DNA from: Acholeplasmatales bacterium DTU056
Lineage (GTDB): Bacteria > Bacillota_I > Bacilli_A > ML615J-28 > CAG-698
DNA length: 5,955 nt
Reading direction: 5' to 3'
Assembly: GCA_001512985.1 (NCBI GenBank)
Contig: LFRX01000055.1
Location: 14,704 to 20,658, forward strand
A program made the position numbers and the translations under genes. The notes below the pieces were generated by a model. It saw only the letters and a program-made list of their open reading frames with translations. It did not search any database and had not been told where the DNA came from. This document shows positions 1 through 5,955 of the stretch, one piece after another. The number at the start of each line of letters is the position of its first letter. Position 1 is the stretch's first letter.

Positions 1-2903
1 GTAAATCCATCTTTTGGTTTAAAGATAATTTGGAATAATTGTGGATTTTCGCGGTTTGGTAAATCGTTCATTCCTTTAATTGCAAATTCAAACTCACCAG
101 CTTTAATTGTATTTTTCTCAACAGTAATATCATCATTGTAAATAACATTTTGAATTTCTATCGCATTGGTATTAAACGAAACTTTTCCAGTTAGTTTTTC
201 AAAGCCAGTGAATTTATTTGAAGAGAAGGTATATGTTAACAATTCACCACTATAAATAATATCTCGATTAGGAGATGGTGTTCCGGTAATTTTAACATAA
301 TCTCCTTCTACGACAAACGACCATTCTTTGAATGAAATATTTCCATAGTTATCTTCAAATCGAACTTTAATATTTTGTGGACCTGGACGATATGGTCTTA
401 ATGCACTTGGCATATAGTTAATAGTAACTGATAAGTCTTCATTGTCAACTAATACTAAGTTATCTACTTCTTCGCCATTAATCCACATACGAATACTATT
501 TTTGTTAATACCAGTATTTATACCGCTTTGGTCATCCCAAACGCGTAATGAAATAGTTTGATTTTGATTGGCAGTTGTTGAGCCGTCAGCAGGAATTGGA
601 TCACTGCTTTTTGGTGATAGAACGTCGTCGTTTCTAAAACCATATACAGCACGGAAATTATCAAAATATAATGTACCATATGCTTTACTTTTACCACCAA
701 CACTCATTACACGAATAGCATATTGTAATCCAAGTGGTGTTGTTAAACCAGATGGAATTTCGGCTTCAATATATTTCCATCCAACATAATCAACTATTTC
801 TGGCGTGAAACCGATATATTGTACTTTATTGTTACCATCACGAAGTTGCATACGGATGGAAGCACCTTTACCATCACCATATACCCACATACCGATGTGA
901 GTTGGATAACCTTCAAGTTTTAAATATTGGTTTACGGTACTACCTGGTTGACCATTTCCACCTGCTTTTAAGAAAGCACTAACACCAGTAGTATTAGTAG
1001 CATTTCTAAAGTCATAATCAATACGTAATGATTGATATCCAAATTTAACATATCTTTCATCTGTATTAATGCTTACTGAACCAGTTCCACCATTTTGTGG
1101 GTTTTCAATTGTCCAGTCCCAGTTATATCCAGCACTTGGGCGAACAATAACATCTTCAAATGTTGTAATCATTTTTGGTGGTGTACCAACTTCAACTGGA
1201 ATACGTAACTCAAATGATTTATATTTTACGATAATATAACCAGTTGCACTACCATTTGTTCCAGTAAATAGACCATCTGGAGAAATTGTTCCAAGGGCAG
1301 AATCTGACAAACTCCAAGTAAAGGCCGTATTACCAGCAGTAATTGGGGTATGATTTTTATATGCGGTAATATTTAATTGCTGTTGTTTACCTGGTGACAA
1401 GGAGACAAATGTTAAGTCACTAGTCATTTTATCAATCGAATCAACTACTGTGACTGTTACTGTTTCAGTAATATTACCACTCTTAATAGTAATAGTTCCG
1501 CTACCAGCACCTGCTTTAGCAACAAATTTACCATTCGCATCAATTGTTCCAATATCACCATTGACAGTATAAGTAATATTGGTTGGAGTTGCGACTGGAT
1601 AATAATTTTGGTCAGTAGCTTTTACATTAATATTAACTGTACCGTTTTCTAGAATTACTAGCTTACGTGGATATGCGTGTAAATGTTTAAGTTCTTTATT
1701 AGGATCAGCGCCTTCTTTAGCGATGAATAATATTCCGTTAGCATTAGAACGTTCACGTCCATCTGAAGGGCTATTTTGAACAGTGGCTTTTGCATCGCCT
1801 GGTAAGCGAACGTTGATTTGTGATGAACCTCCACCGTCTAAGTTATATGCATATTTAACATTATGTTCTGTAACAAAGAAATGATACATTTCTTCATAAG
1901 TTACACCATTACTATATCCAGGTTGGCGGCCATCAACTTGTAATAATACATATGAACCGTCTTCTTTGAATCCAATTGCTGTACGTGGATGAACGTCTTT
2001 GTTTGCGGCGGTGGATTCTGGAATTTTACCATCTTCAACTAGAGTTGCGCCGACACCGATTGCTTGCACAACGTCTTTCCAACCTAAATTAGTATTATCA
2101 GTAACTGATATTGTAATTTGTGTACCTACTGTTAAATTACTAATTTTACTTGCAGCATTGGCATGAACACCAATAACCATTTCGCCTGGATTAATTGGTG
2201 TATTAGTAGCATTGGTGCGAACTTCTTTAACAGTGGCTGTTACTGTGCCACCAACTTTTAAGTAACCATTTGCTTGTAATACTACTTCGACTCCTGGAAT
2301 AGTAGATTTTGTTGATGTTCCATAGTCTTCAGTATATAAGTAAATTGAGTCAGTGTTGTTTTTTCGATCTTTGTTTACATGGTTAATAGTAGTATTTTTT
2401 GTTCCATCATTGTAACGAACTGTGAAGCTAGCATTACCATGAACTGCTGTACCATCAGCTTTAAAGCCAACTAAAGTTTTGTTACCACTTGTTACAAAAC
2501 GACCGTTAACAATCATTGCGCCTAGTGGGATACTGTTGGAAGTATCATAGAAGTCTCCATTGATAGCCACAACGACTTTTGATCCTTTGGCTTCTTCTAA
2601 TTCAACCATTTGAGTTAAGTTATAACCACCGTAAACATATGCACCATATGTAGCAACTGGAATTAACTTACCACTTTCAATTACCACAGTATGAGCACGT
2701 TGTTCACCTTGTTGGTTGTAACTAATGATTTTTTCAAAGACAACGCCGTCATAAATTTCTCGACTTTCACGGAAGCCAATAATACCTAATCCTTGATTTT
2801 GATTAGCTGATGTCGTTGGAACAAAAAATAATCCAACTAATAGCAGCAAACAAAACGTTTGAATTAATCCAATAATACGTCTTGCTAAACGATTAATTCT
2901 CAT
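1..2903 (-). CDS. Secreted multidomain phosphodiester glycosidase (NAGPA-type), C-terminus beyond the window
   Basis: The frame is open from ATG 2903-2901 to the left edge, giving 967 residues with no stop, so the C-terminus is missing. Residues 1-33 form a signal peptide: basic start (MRINRLARR), hydrophobic core, likely cleavage after TSA33; no lipobox. Residues about 95-395 match the phosphodiester glycosidase (NAGPA/DUF2233) family: AINGDFYD (113-120), RTAIGF (307-312), VDGRQPGYS (323-331) and the hallmark NLDGGGSS (354-361). Relatives remove sugars linked through a phosphodiester, such as alpha-GlcNAc-1-phosphodiesters; the substrate here is unknown. Then come two Ig-like (Big-type) domains (about 408-488 and 489-576), a carbohydrate-binding-like beta-sandwich (577-755, ending in LYFDNFRAVYG), an Ig-like segment (756-868) and a beta-rich start of a possible cohesin-like domain (869 on). 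The protein probably acts on cell-wall or environmental glycans outside the cell. The catalytic call is firm; the accessory domain names are tentative. It lies 27 bp after the phosphatase gene and is probably co-transcribed with it. Confidence 0.9.
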   Translation of the reverse strand, partial: MRINRLARRIIGLIQTFCLLLLVGLFFVPTTSANQNQGLGIIGFRESREIYDGVVFEKIISYNQQGEQRAHTVVIESGKLIPVATYGAYVYGGYNLTQMVELEEAKGSKVVVAINGDFYDTSNSIPLGAMIVNGRFVTSGNKTLVGFKADGTAVHGNASFTVRYNDGTKNTTINHVNKDRKNNTDSIYLYTEDYGTSTKSTIPGVEVVLQANGYLKVGGTVTATVKEVRTNATNTPINPGEMVIGVHANAASKISNLTVGTQITISVTDNTNLGWKDVVQAIGVGATLVEDGKIPESTAANKDVHPRTAIGFKEDGSYVLLQVDGRQPGYSNGVTYEEMYHFFVTEHNVKYAYNLDGGGSSQINVRLPGDAKATVQNSPSDGRERSNANGILFIAKEGADPNKELKHLHAYPRKLVILENGTVNINVKATDQNYYPVATPTNITYTVNGDIGTIDANGKFVAKAGAGSGTITIKSGNITETVTVTVVDSIDKMTSDLTFVSLSPGKQQQLNITAYKNHTPITAGNTAFTWSLSDSALGTISPDGLFTGTNGSATGYIIVKYKSFELRIPVEVGTPPKMITTFEDVIVRPSAGYNWDWTIENPQNGGTGSVSINTDERYVKFGYQSLRIDYDFRNATNTTGVSAFLKAGGNGQPGSTVNQYLKLEGYPTHIGMWVYGDGKGASIRMQLRDGNNKVQYIGFTPEIVDYVGWKYIEAEIPSGLTTPLGLQYAIRVMSVGGKSKAYGTLYFDNFRAVYGFRNDDVLSPKSSDPIPADGSTTANQNQTISLRVWDDQSGINTGINKNSIRMWINGEEVDNLVLVDNEDLSVTINYMPSALRPYRPGPQNIKVRFEDNYGNISFKEWSFVVEGDYVKITGTPSPNRDIIYSGELLTYTFSSNKFTGFEKLTGKVSFNTNAIEIQNVIYNDDITVEKNTIKAGEFEFAIKGMNDLPNRENPQLFQIIFKPKDGF

Positions 2904-2907
2904 ACTT

Positions 2908-2915
2908 CTCTCCTT
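2908..2915 (-). promoter_or_regulatory. Strong ribosome binding site of the secreted glycosidase
   Basis: On the minus strand AAGGAGAG precedes ATG 2903-2901, with 6 bases between GGAG and the start codon. This is close to the ideal Shine-Dalgarno sequence and spacing. It fixes the start, which is also supported by the signal peptide beginning exactly there. The 27-bp gap after the phosphatase stop holds no terminator and no convincing separate promoter, so the gene is likely translated from a shared message. Confidence 0.88.
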
Positions 2916-2930
2916 TTTGTATATATTTTT

Positions 2931-3590
2931 TTATTTTTGATTAATTATTTGTACCAAATCTAAAGGATTATTAATAATAAAATTAGCATTATTTTTAAGT
3001 AATTCTTCATAGGTTCGAAAACCCCATGTAACACCAACACTTGTCAAACCGGCATTTCGTGCAGTTTGCATATCAATATCCGTATCACCAACATACAATA
3101 CATTATCTTTGTCGAGGTTAAAATGACCTAATATTTCATACACACTTTGTGGGCTTGGCTTAATAGCAATTCCTTTTCGTTGTCCTAGCACGATATTAAA
3201 TTTATTTATATCGAAATATTTAGTAACAACATTAATAGTATCTTGGTGTGGTTTGTTCGATAAAATCGCCAATTTAATATTTTGACGATATAGTATATCA
3301 ATTAATTCTAATATCCCAGGATAGGGTCTTGTTTTATGGTCCTGAACTTTTTGATATTGCTCAAGATAAGCATTTTTCACATTATCAAAGTCTTCTTGAG
3401 TATAATCATATTTTTGTAATGCTCTTTTGACTAAAATATCGACTCCGCTCCCAACGAAATAACGATATTGATCAATAGAATAAGGATTAAATCCGCATTT
3501 TGATAATGCATAATTCATCGCATCGCTAATATCATCAAGAGTATTTAGTAATGTTCCATCTAAGTCAAAAATGATTCCTAAGATTGTCAT
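2931..3590 (-). CDS. HAD-superfamily phosphatase, phosphoglycolate phosphatase-like
   Basis: This 219-residue protein has the normal length for HAD subfamily IA phosphatases and all four catalytic motifs. Motif I is FDLDGTLLNT, with nucleophile Asp9 and acid/base Asp11. Motif II is LSNKPH, with Ser111. Motif III is Lys144 in AIKPSP. Motif IV is VGDTDIDM, with Asp169 and Asp173 as Mg2+ ligands. A helical cap lies between motifs I and II (about residues 16-90). The late WGFRTYEEL segment (189-197) is typical of the Gph/PpaX-like group. The enzyme is expected to be cytosolic, since no signal peptide is seen. It would hydrolyse a small phosphate ester such as 2-phosphoglycolate, but this family is promiscuous and pyrophosphate or sugar phosphates are equally possible. 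The start is supported by the usual distance of 8 residues before the nucleophile and by a GGTGAT ribosome site. A promoter lies just upstream, and the secreted glycosidase follows after 27 bp. Confidence 0.93.
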   Translation of the reverse strand: MTILGIIFDLDGTLLNTLDDISDAMNYALSKCGFNPYSIDQYRYFVGSGVDILVKRALQKYDYTQEDFDNVKNAYLEQYQKVQDHKTRPYPGILELIDILYRQNIKLAILSNKPHQDTINVVTKYFDINKFNIVLGQRKGIAIKPSPQSVYEILGHFNLDKDNVLYVGDTDIDMQTARNAGLTSVGVTWGFRTYEELLKNNANFIINNPLDLVQIINQK

Positions 3591-3605
3591 CGCATCACCA
3601 TCTCT

Positions 3606-3634
3606 ATTATACTATAGGAAAACGTTTTTTTCAA
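3606..3634 (-). promoter_or_regulatory. SigA-type promoter of the phosphatase-glycosidase unit
   Basis: On the minus strand the -35 element TTGAAA (3634-3629) matches five of six consensus bases. It is followed by exactly 17 bases and a perfect -10 element TATAAT (3611-3606). Transcription should start near 3599, leaving a leader of only about 9 bases (GGTGATGCG) before ATG 3590-3588. That leader still contains a GGTGAT ribosome-binding sequence. The element is well formed, but the start point is inferred from spacing only. Confidence 0.82.
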
Positions 3635-3641
3635 TTGAAAA
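3619..3641. promoter_or_regulatory. Two perfect palindromes overlapping the promoter, candidate operator
   Basis: AAAACGTTTT (3619-3628) is a perfect 10-bp palindrome lying in the spacer between -35 and -10. TTTTCAATTGAAAA (3628-3641) is a perfect 14-bp palindrome covering the -35 element. They share one base. The first, read as GGAAAACGTTTTTT on the plus strand, keeps the CG-centred core of CcpA cre boxes (TGNAANCGNTNNCA) but misses the outer T, C and A. A repressor bound here would block RNA polymerase. AT-rich DNA gives such palindromes by chance fairly easily, so operator function is only a suggestion. Confidence 0.35.
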
Positions 3642-3669
3642 TTAAATGGATTTACTGTTTAAATATTTC

Positions 3670-4788
3670 TTAGAATGTCAATTTGTAACAACGACGACGA
3701 CGATGTTGACGAGTTTTAAATCCTTTCCATAAATCTTGAACTTTAGTATTTGTTTCTAATTCCGGACCAGTTTCACAAATCTTAACATTGTTTTTTAAAG
3801 CAGTTTTAATCCCTTCATATAAAATTAATGCATTTACTCCAAGCCCTTGATATTCTGGTTTTACCGCAATTAAATACATTTCTAATACATCATGTTTTTT
3901 TATTGAACGTAAAATTCGATACCATCCTAGTGGGAATAATTTTCCTTTTGATTTTCTTGTCGCTTCCGCAAACGACGGAGCCATTAGTCCAAAACCAATT
4001 AATTCGTCATTTTTATTAGTTACTAGATATAAATAATCTAAATTAACTAACATTGTAAATTGTTTAACATATATTTCCATTTGCTCGCGAGTAAGTGGAA
4101 CCACCCCATATAAATGGCTAAATGCTTCATTCACAATTTCAAATGCTTCATAAATGTGTTTTTTGGCTTGACGTTTCGATTTTAAATTTATAATTTTATA
4201 CCCGTATCTTTTTTTAATTGCTTCGGCTAAACGTTCAAAACGCTCATTAATTTTCTCCGGTGCAAATATCTGATACTCTACCCAATCAACATCTTTAACA
4301 AAGCCTAATTGTTCTAAATGTTTCATATAATATGGGTGATTATATAGCGTAATAAATAAATTTTGTTCTTCAAATCCGTCTACTAATAACCCTTGTTTAT
4401 CTAAATCACAAAAACCAATTGGCCCAATCATTTCATGTATATCACGTGATTTAGCCCATTTAATGACTTCATCGAATAATGCTTTGGTTACTTCAATATC
4501 ATCAATAACATCAAAACGAGTAAACCGAATTTGTTTTTTCCCAATTTTTTCATTATATGCATGATTAATTAACCCCCCGATTCTTCCAACAATTTCCCCG
4601 TCACGATAAGCTAAAAACAAACGTGTCTCACAATATTCATAAGCTGGATTTTTTTTCGGATCTAAATTCATCATTTCATCGATTGCTAATGTAGGACAAA
4701 AATAAGGGTTGTCCTTATATAACTTAACCGGAAAATCGATAAATTTTTTTAAATCCCGACGTGTTTTCACTTCTTTAACTGTAATCAT
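3670..4788 (-). CDS. GNAT-family N-acetyltransferase with two GNAT-like halves
   Basis: This 372-residue cytosolic protein has no signal peptide or membrane segment. The C-terminal half carries the acetyl-CoA pyrophosphate-binding loop of GNAT enzymes: LEMYLIAVKPEYQGLGVNAL, about residues 302-321, with QGLGVN at 314-319 standing for Q/RxxGxG/A. It is preceded by the beta-strand segment ELIGFGLMAPS (262-272). The N-terminal half looks like a second, degenerate GNAT fold: RLFLAYRDGEIVGRIGG (56-72), FDVIDD, a helix, then a strand before LGFVKDVDWVEY, with no Q/RxxGxG loop. The basic tail TRQHRRRRCYK resembles the end of a widespread group of about 370-residue bacterial GNAT proteins of unknown substrate (YghO-like). 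The substrate therefore cannot be named. The start is supported by an upstream AAAGAGAG site 8 bases away and by a promoter. The gene precedes the phosphatase with a 79-bp gap and no terminator. Confidence 0.88.
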   Translation of the reverse strand: MITVKEVKTRRDLKKFIDFPVKLYKDNPYFCPTLAIDEMMNLDPKKNPAYEYCETRLFLAYRDGEIVGRIGGLINHAYNEKIGKKQIRFTRFDVIDDIEVTKALFDEVIKWAKSRDIHEMIGPIGFCDLDKQGLLVDGFEEQNLFITLYNHPYYMKHLEQLGFVKDVDWVEYQIFAPEKINERFERLAEAIKKRYGYKIINLKSKRQAKKHIYEAFEIVNEAFSHLYGVVPLTREQMEIYVKQFTMLVNLDYLYLVTNKNDELIGFGLMAPSFAEATRKSKGKLFPLGWYRILRSIKKHDVLEMYLIAVKPEYQGLGVNALILYEGIKTALKNNVKICETGPELETNTKVQDLWKGFKTRQHRRRRCYKLTF

Positions 4789-4796
4789 TATTAAAA

Positions 4797-4804
4797 CTCT
4801 CTTT
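4797..4804 (-). promoter_or_regulatory. Ribosome binding site of the acetyltransferase gene
   Basis: The minus strand reads AAAGAGAG, 8 bases before ATG 4788-4786. It lacks the full GGAGG core, so it is weaker than the site of the secreted glycosidase, but purine content and spacing are right. No alternative start codon upstream in the short leader competes with it. Confidence 0.6.
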
Positions 4805-4821
4805 CATTATGTGTCGTTATT

Positions 4822-4850
4822 ATTATACTATCATATTATAAAAAAAACAA
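4822..4850 (-). promoter_or_regulatory. Probable promoter of the acetyltransferase gene
   Basis: The minus strand shows a perfect -10 TATAAT at 4827-4822. A weak -35, TTGTTT at 4850-4845 (only the TTG half matches), lies 17 bases upstream. A second TATAAT lies at 4840-4835, so the exact element is uncertain. With the first, transcription would begin near 4815 and leave a leader of about 27 bases. The position between the terminator of the preceding unit and the next start codon supports a promoter here. Confidence 0.6.
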
Positions 4851-4874
4851 TAAGGACTACGTAAATAACATATT

Positions 4875-4903
4875 AAAAAAGCTTACCATTAAGGTAAGCT
4901 TTT
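4875..4903 (-). terminator. Intrinsic terminator after the ABC permease gene
   Basis: On the minus strand AAAAGCTTACC (4903-4893), loop TTAAT and GGTAAGCTTTT (4887-4877) form an 11-bp stem with no mismatch. The T-run is six long and continues to 4875. It begins two bases after the permease stop codon, so it closes that transcription unit and separates it from the acetyltransferase gene. The hairpin is symmetric with A/T flanks on both sides, but no plus-strand gene needs it. Confidence 0.92.
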
Positions 4904-4905
4904 AA

Positions 4906-5955
4906 TTAAATATCATATTTAGTTAAAATCTCAGCTGGAGTTTTACGTAACAATCCATATACCGGTAATAACCCTGCAGTTAAGTTAATAATCCATATTC
5001 CAATTAGAATTACTATGGCTAATGGACCATTGTAATAAATGCGCTCTGGTAATAGATTTGGATCAGTTCTTAGGAAAATATACGAAATAATGCCCCAACC
5101 AATTACTGTTGAAGATAAAGTCATTAAGGTAATTTCAGTTCCAAAAATTTTATAAATATCAAAGCGAGAAACGCCTAAAGCTCGATAGACCCCTATTTCA
5201 TAAATTCGACTCATCATACTAGAGCGAATCGCAAAATATAAAAATAATAGTGAGGCTGTTAAGAAAATAATCGAAAATACTGTTTGAGCAGATAATTGAA
5301 GGGCATGATCACGACGATATTCATCAAGTATTTTTTTATAAGTATTTTCAGCTTTTACCTTATACGGTTCTAGTTGTGGATTGTTATTTAGAAATGAGAT
5401 TGTAGAAGTGACGTCTTTTGAATATAAATCAATGATACTTTTCCCACCATTTATAATACCTTCAAGAAGATATACTTTTTCAGATGCTTCTTTGTTAATA
5501 ACATAATTAACATTTTCGATAGCAGTTGTAAAAGTTCCAACTACTTTAAAAAGAGAATTACCAATATGAATGCTTTCAGGTATGTTAATTTCATAATCAT
5601 TAGCATTTACCAAAACTTCATTTGATGCCAGCGATTTATTGTATGTTGTTTGATATAAATTAGTATCAGTATCAAATAAAATATTTCCAATTGTTGCTTT
5701 AAGCACAAAGTCAAAATTTATAAAGATTGCTGGATTCCCCGTATCTGCAATCCCCACAATTGTTCCGGTTTGTGTAAAGTATTGGAATTCACCATATAAA
5801 AACTGTTCATAATTTAAAATACCTATTTTATAACCATCGTTTTTAATTACAAGATCTAAAACCATTTTATCAATGACAATCTCATTAACCTTCGATGGCA
5901 TACGTCCATCAATTAATTGATTTTGGCTAACAAACTTACTATCAATTAATGACCC
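4906..5955 (-). CDS. MacB/FtsX-type ABC transporter permease, N-terminus beyond the window
   Basis: The visible 349 residues form the C-terminal part of a larger permease, and the frame stays open to the right edge. The first in-frame ATG (5901-5899) is not the true start. It sits inside LIDGRMPSKVNEIVID, a stretch typical of the extracytoplasmic (MacB-like PCD) domain of these permeases, and 18 more codons precede it. That domain covers about visible residues 1-215. The FtsX domain follows, with membrane segments at about 223-243, 273-295 and 310-332. The cytoplasmic loop SRIYEIGVYRALGVSRFDIY and the ending GLLPVYGLLRKTPAEIL with KYDI are family hallmarks. The first membrane segment must lie upstream. 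Such permeases work with a cytosolic ATPase and use ATP to drive export, lipoprotein release or peptide-antibiotic resistance. The substrate and the ATPase gene are not visible. A terminator follows directly. Confidence 0.92.
   Translation of the reverse strand, partial: GSLIDSKFVSQNQLIDGRMPSKVNEIVIDKMVLDLVIKNDGYKIGILNYEQFLYGEFQYFTQTGTIVGIADTGNPAIFINFDFVLKATIGNILFDTDTNLYQTTYNKSLASNEVLVNANDYEINIPESIHIGNSLFKVVGTFTTAIENVNYVINKEASEKVYLLEGIINGGKSIIDLYSKDVTSTISFLNNNPQLEPYKVKAENTYKKILDEYRRDHALQLSAQTVFSIIFLTASLLFLYFAIRSSMMSRIYEIGVYRALGVSRFDIYKIFGTEITLMTLSSTVIGWGIISYIFLRTDPNLLPERIYYNGPLAIVILIGIWIINLTAGLLPVYGLLRKTPAEILTKYDI

Noticed and set aside
518..703. Minus-strand open frame of 61 codons
   Set aside because: It is in another frame of the same strand inside the glycosidase gene, whose own frame encodes a coherent beta-rich protein.
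568..789. Plus-strand open frame of 73 codons
   Set aside because: It lies wholly opposite the secreted glycosidase, has no ribosome site and no recognisable protein features. It is a shadow of the real gene.
3587..3601. Mini-frame ATG GTG ATG CGA TGA overlapping the phosphatase start
   Set aside because: The predicted transcript starts near 3599, inside this frame, so it is probably not translated. It could matter only on read-through transcripts from the acetyltransferase gene.
3591..3669. Terminator between the acetyltransferase and phosphatase genes
   Set aside because: The palindromes here are A/T-rich, with no GC stem followed by a T-run on the minus strand, so they fit an operator better than a terminator.
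3691..3702. Trinucleotide run encoding RRRR near the acetyltransferase C-terminus
   Set aside because: It is only four CGT units, and a basic KRRRCY-like tail is normal in this protein group, so it needs no special explanation.
3828..4019. Plus-strand open frame of 63 codons, hydrophobic
   Set aside because: It is antisense to the acetyltransferase gene; the hydrophobic make-up follows from AT-rich antisense codons.
1..5955. Defence system, mobile element, CRISPR array or riboswitch
   Set aside because: No repeats with spacers, transposase, terminal inverted repeats, structured leader or toxin-antitoxin-like gene pair was found. The intergenic gaps are too short for a riboswitch.

Overview
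The window is a compact stretch from a low-GC bacterium, and every recognisable gene lies on the minus strand. The DNA is AT-rich, Shine-Dalgarno and sigma-70/SigA-type promoter sequences are clear, visible stops are TAA, and tryptophan is written TGG with no in-frame TGA in about 1,900 codons. This fits a Firmicutes/Tenericutes lineage with the standard code, such as Acholeplasma- or Izemoplasma-like bacteria or Erysipelotrichia. It argues against the TGA=Trp Mycoplasma group. The lineage is inferred from composition and gene style, not from a database match.

Reading in the direction of transcription, from high to low coordinates: (1) The 3' part of a MacB/FtsX-type ABC transporter permease enters from the right edge and ends at 4906. 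A strong intrinsic terminator follows at once (4875-4903). (2) A gene for a 372-residue GNAT-family acetyltransferase follows, with its own promoter. (3) After a 79-bp gap comes a HAD-superfamily phosphatase of the phosphoglycolate phosphatase type. The gap holds a very good promoter (TTGAAA-17-TATAAT) overlaid by two perfect palindromes. (4) Only 27 bp further on, behind a strong ribosome binding site, starts a large secreted protein that runs off the left edge after 967 residues. It has a signal peptide, a phosphodiester glycosidase (NAGPA-type) catalytic domain, two Ig-like domains, a carbohydrate-binding-like beta-sandwich, a third Ig-like segment and the beginning of what may be a cohesin-like module.

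The likely transcription units are the ABC permease operon, closed by the terminator, and then the acetyltransferase-phosphatase-glycosidase group. No terminator is visible between the last three genes. The phosphatase and the secreted glycosidase are probably co-transcribed from the promoter near 3606-3634, with possible read-through from the acetyltransferase gene. The phosphatase and acetyltransferase are predicted to be cytosolic, the permease is in the membrane, and the glycosidase is exported, so no shared pathway is evident from sequence alone.

No RNA gene, CRISPR array, insertion sequence or phage feature was seen, and no gene-free stretch exceeds about 120 bp. Most of the window is ordinary. 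The parts worth a second look are the multidomain secreted glycosidase and the palindrome-rich promoter with a very short leader.
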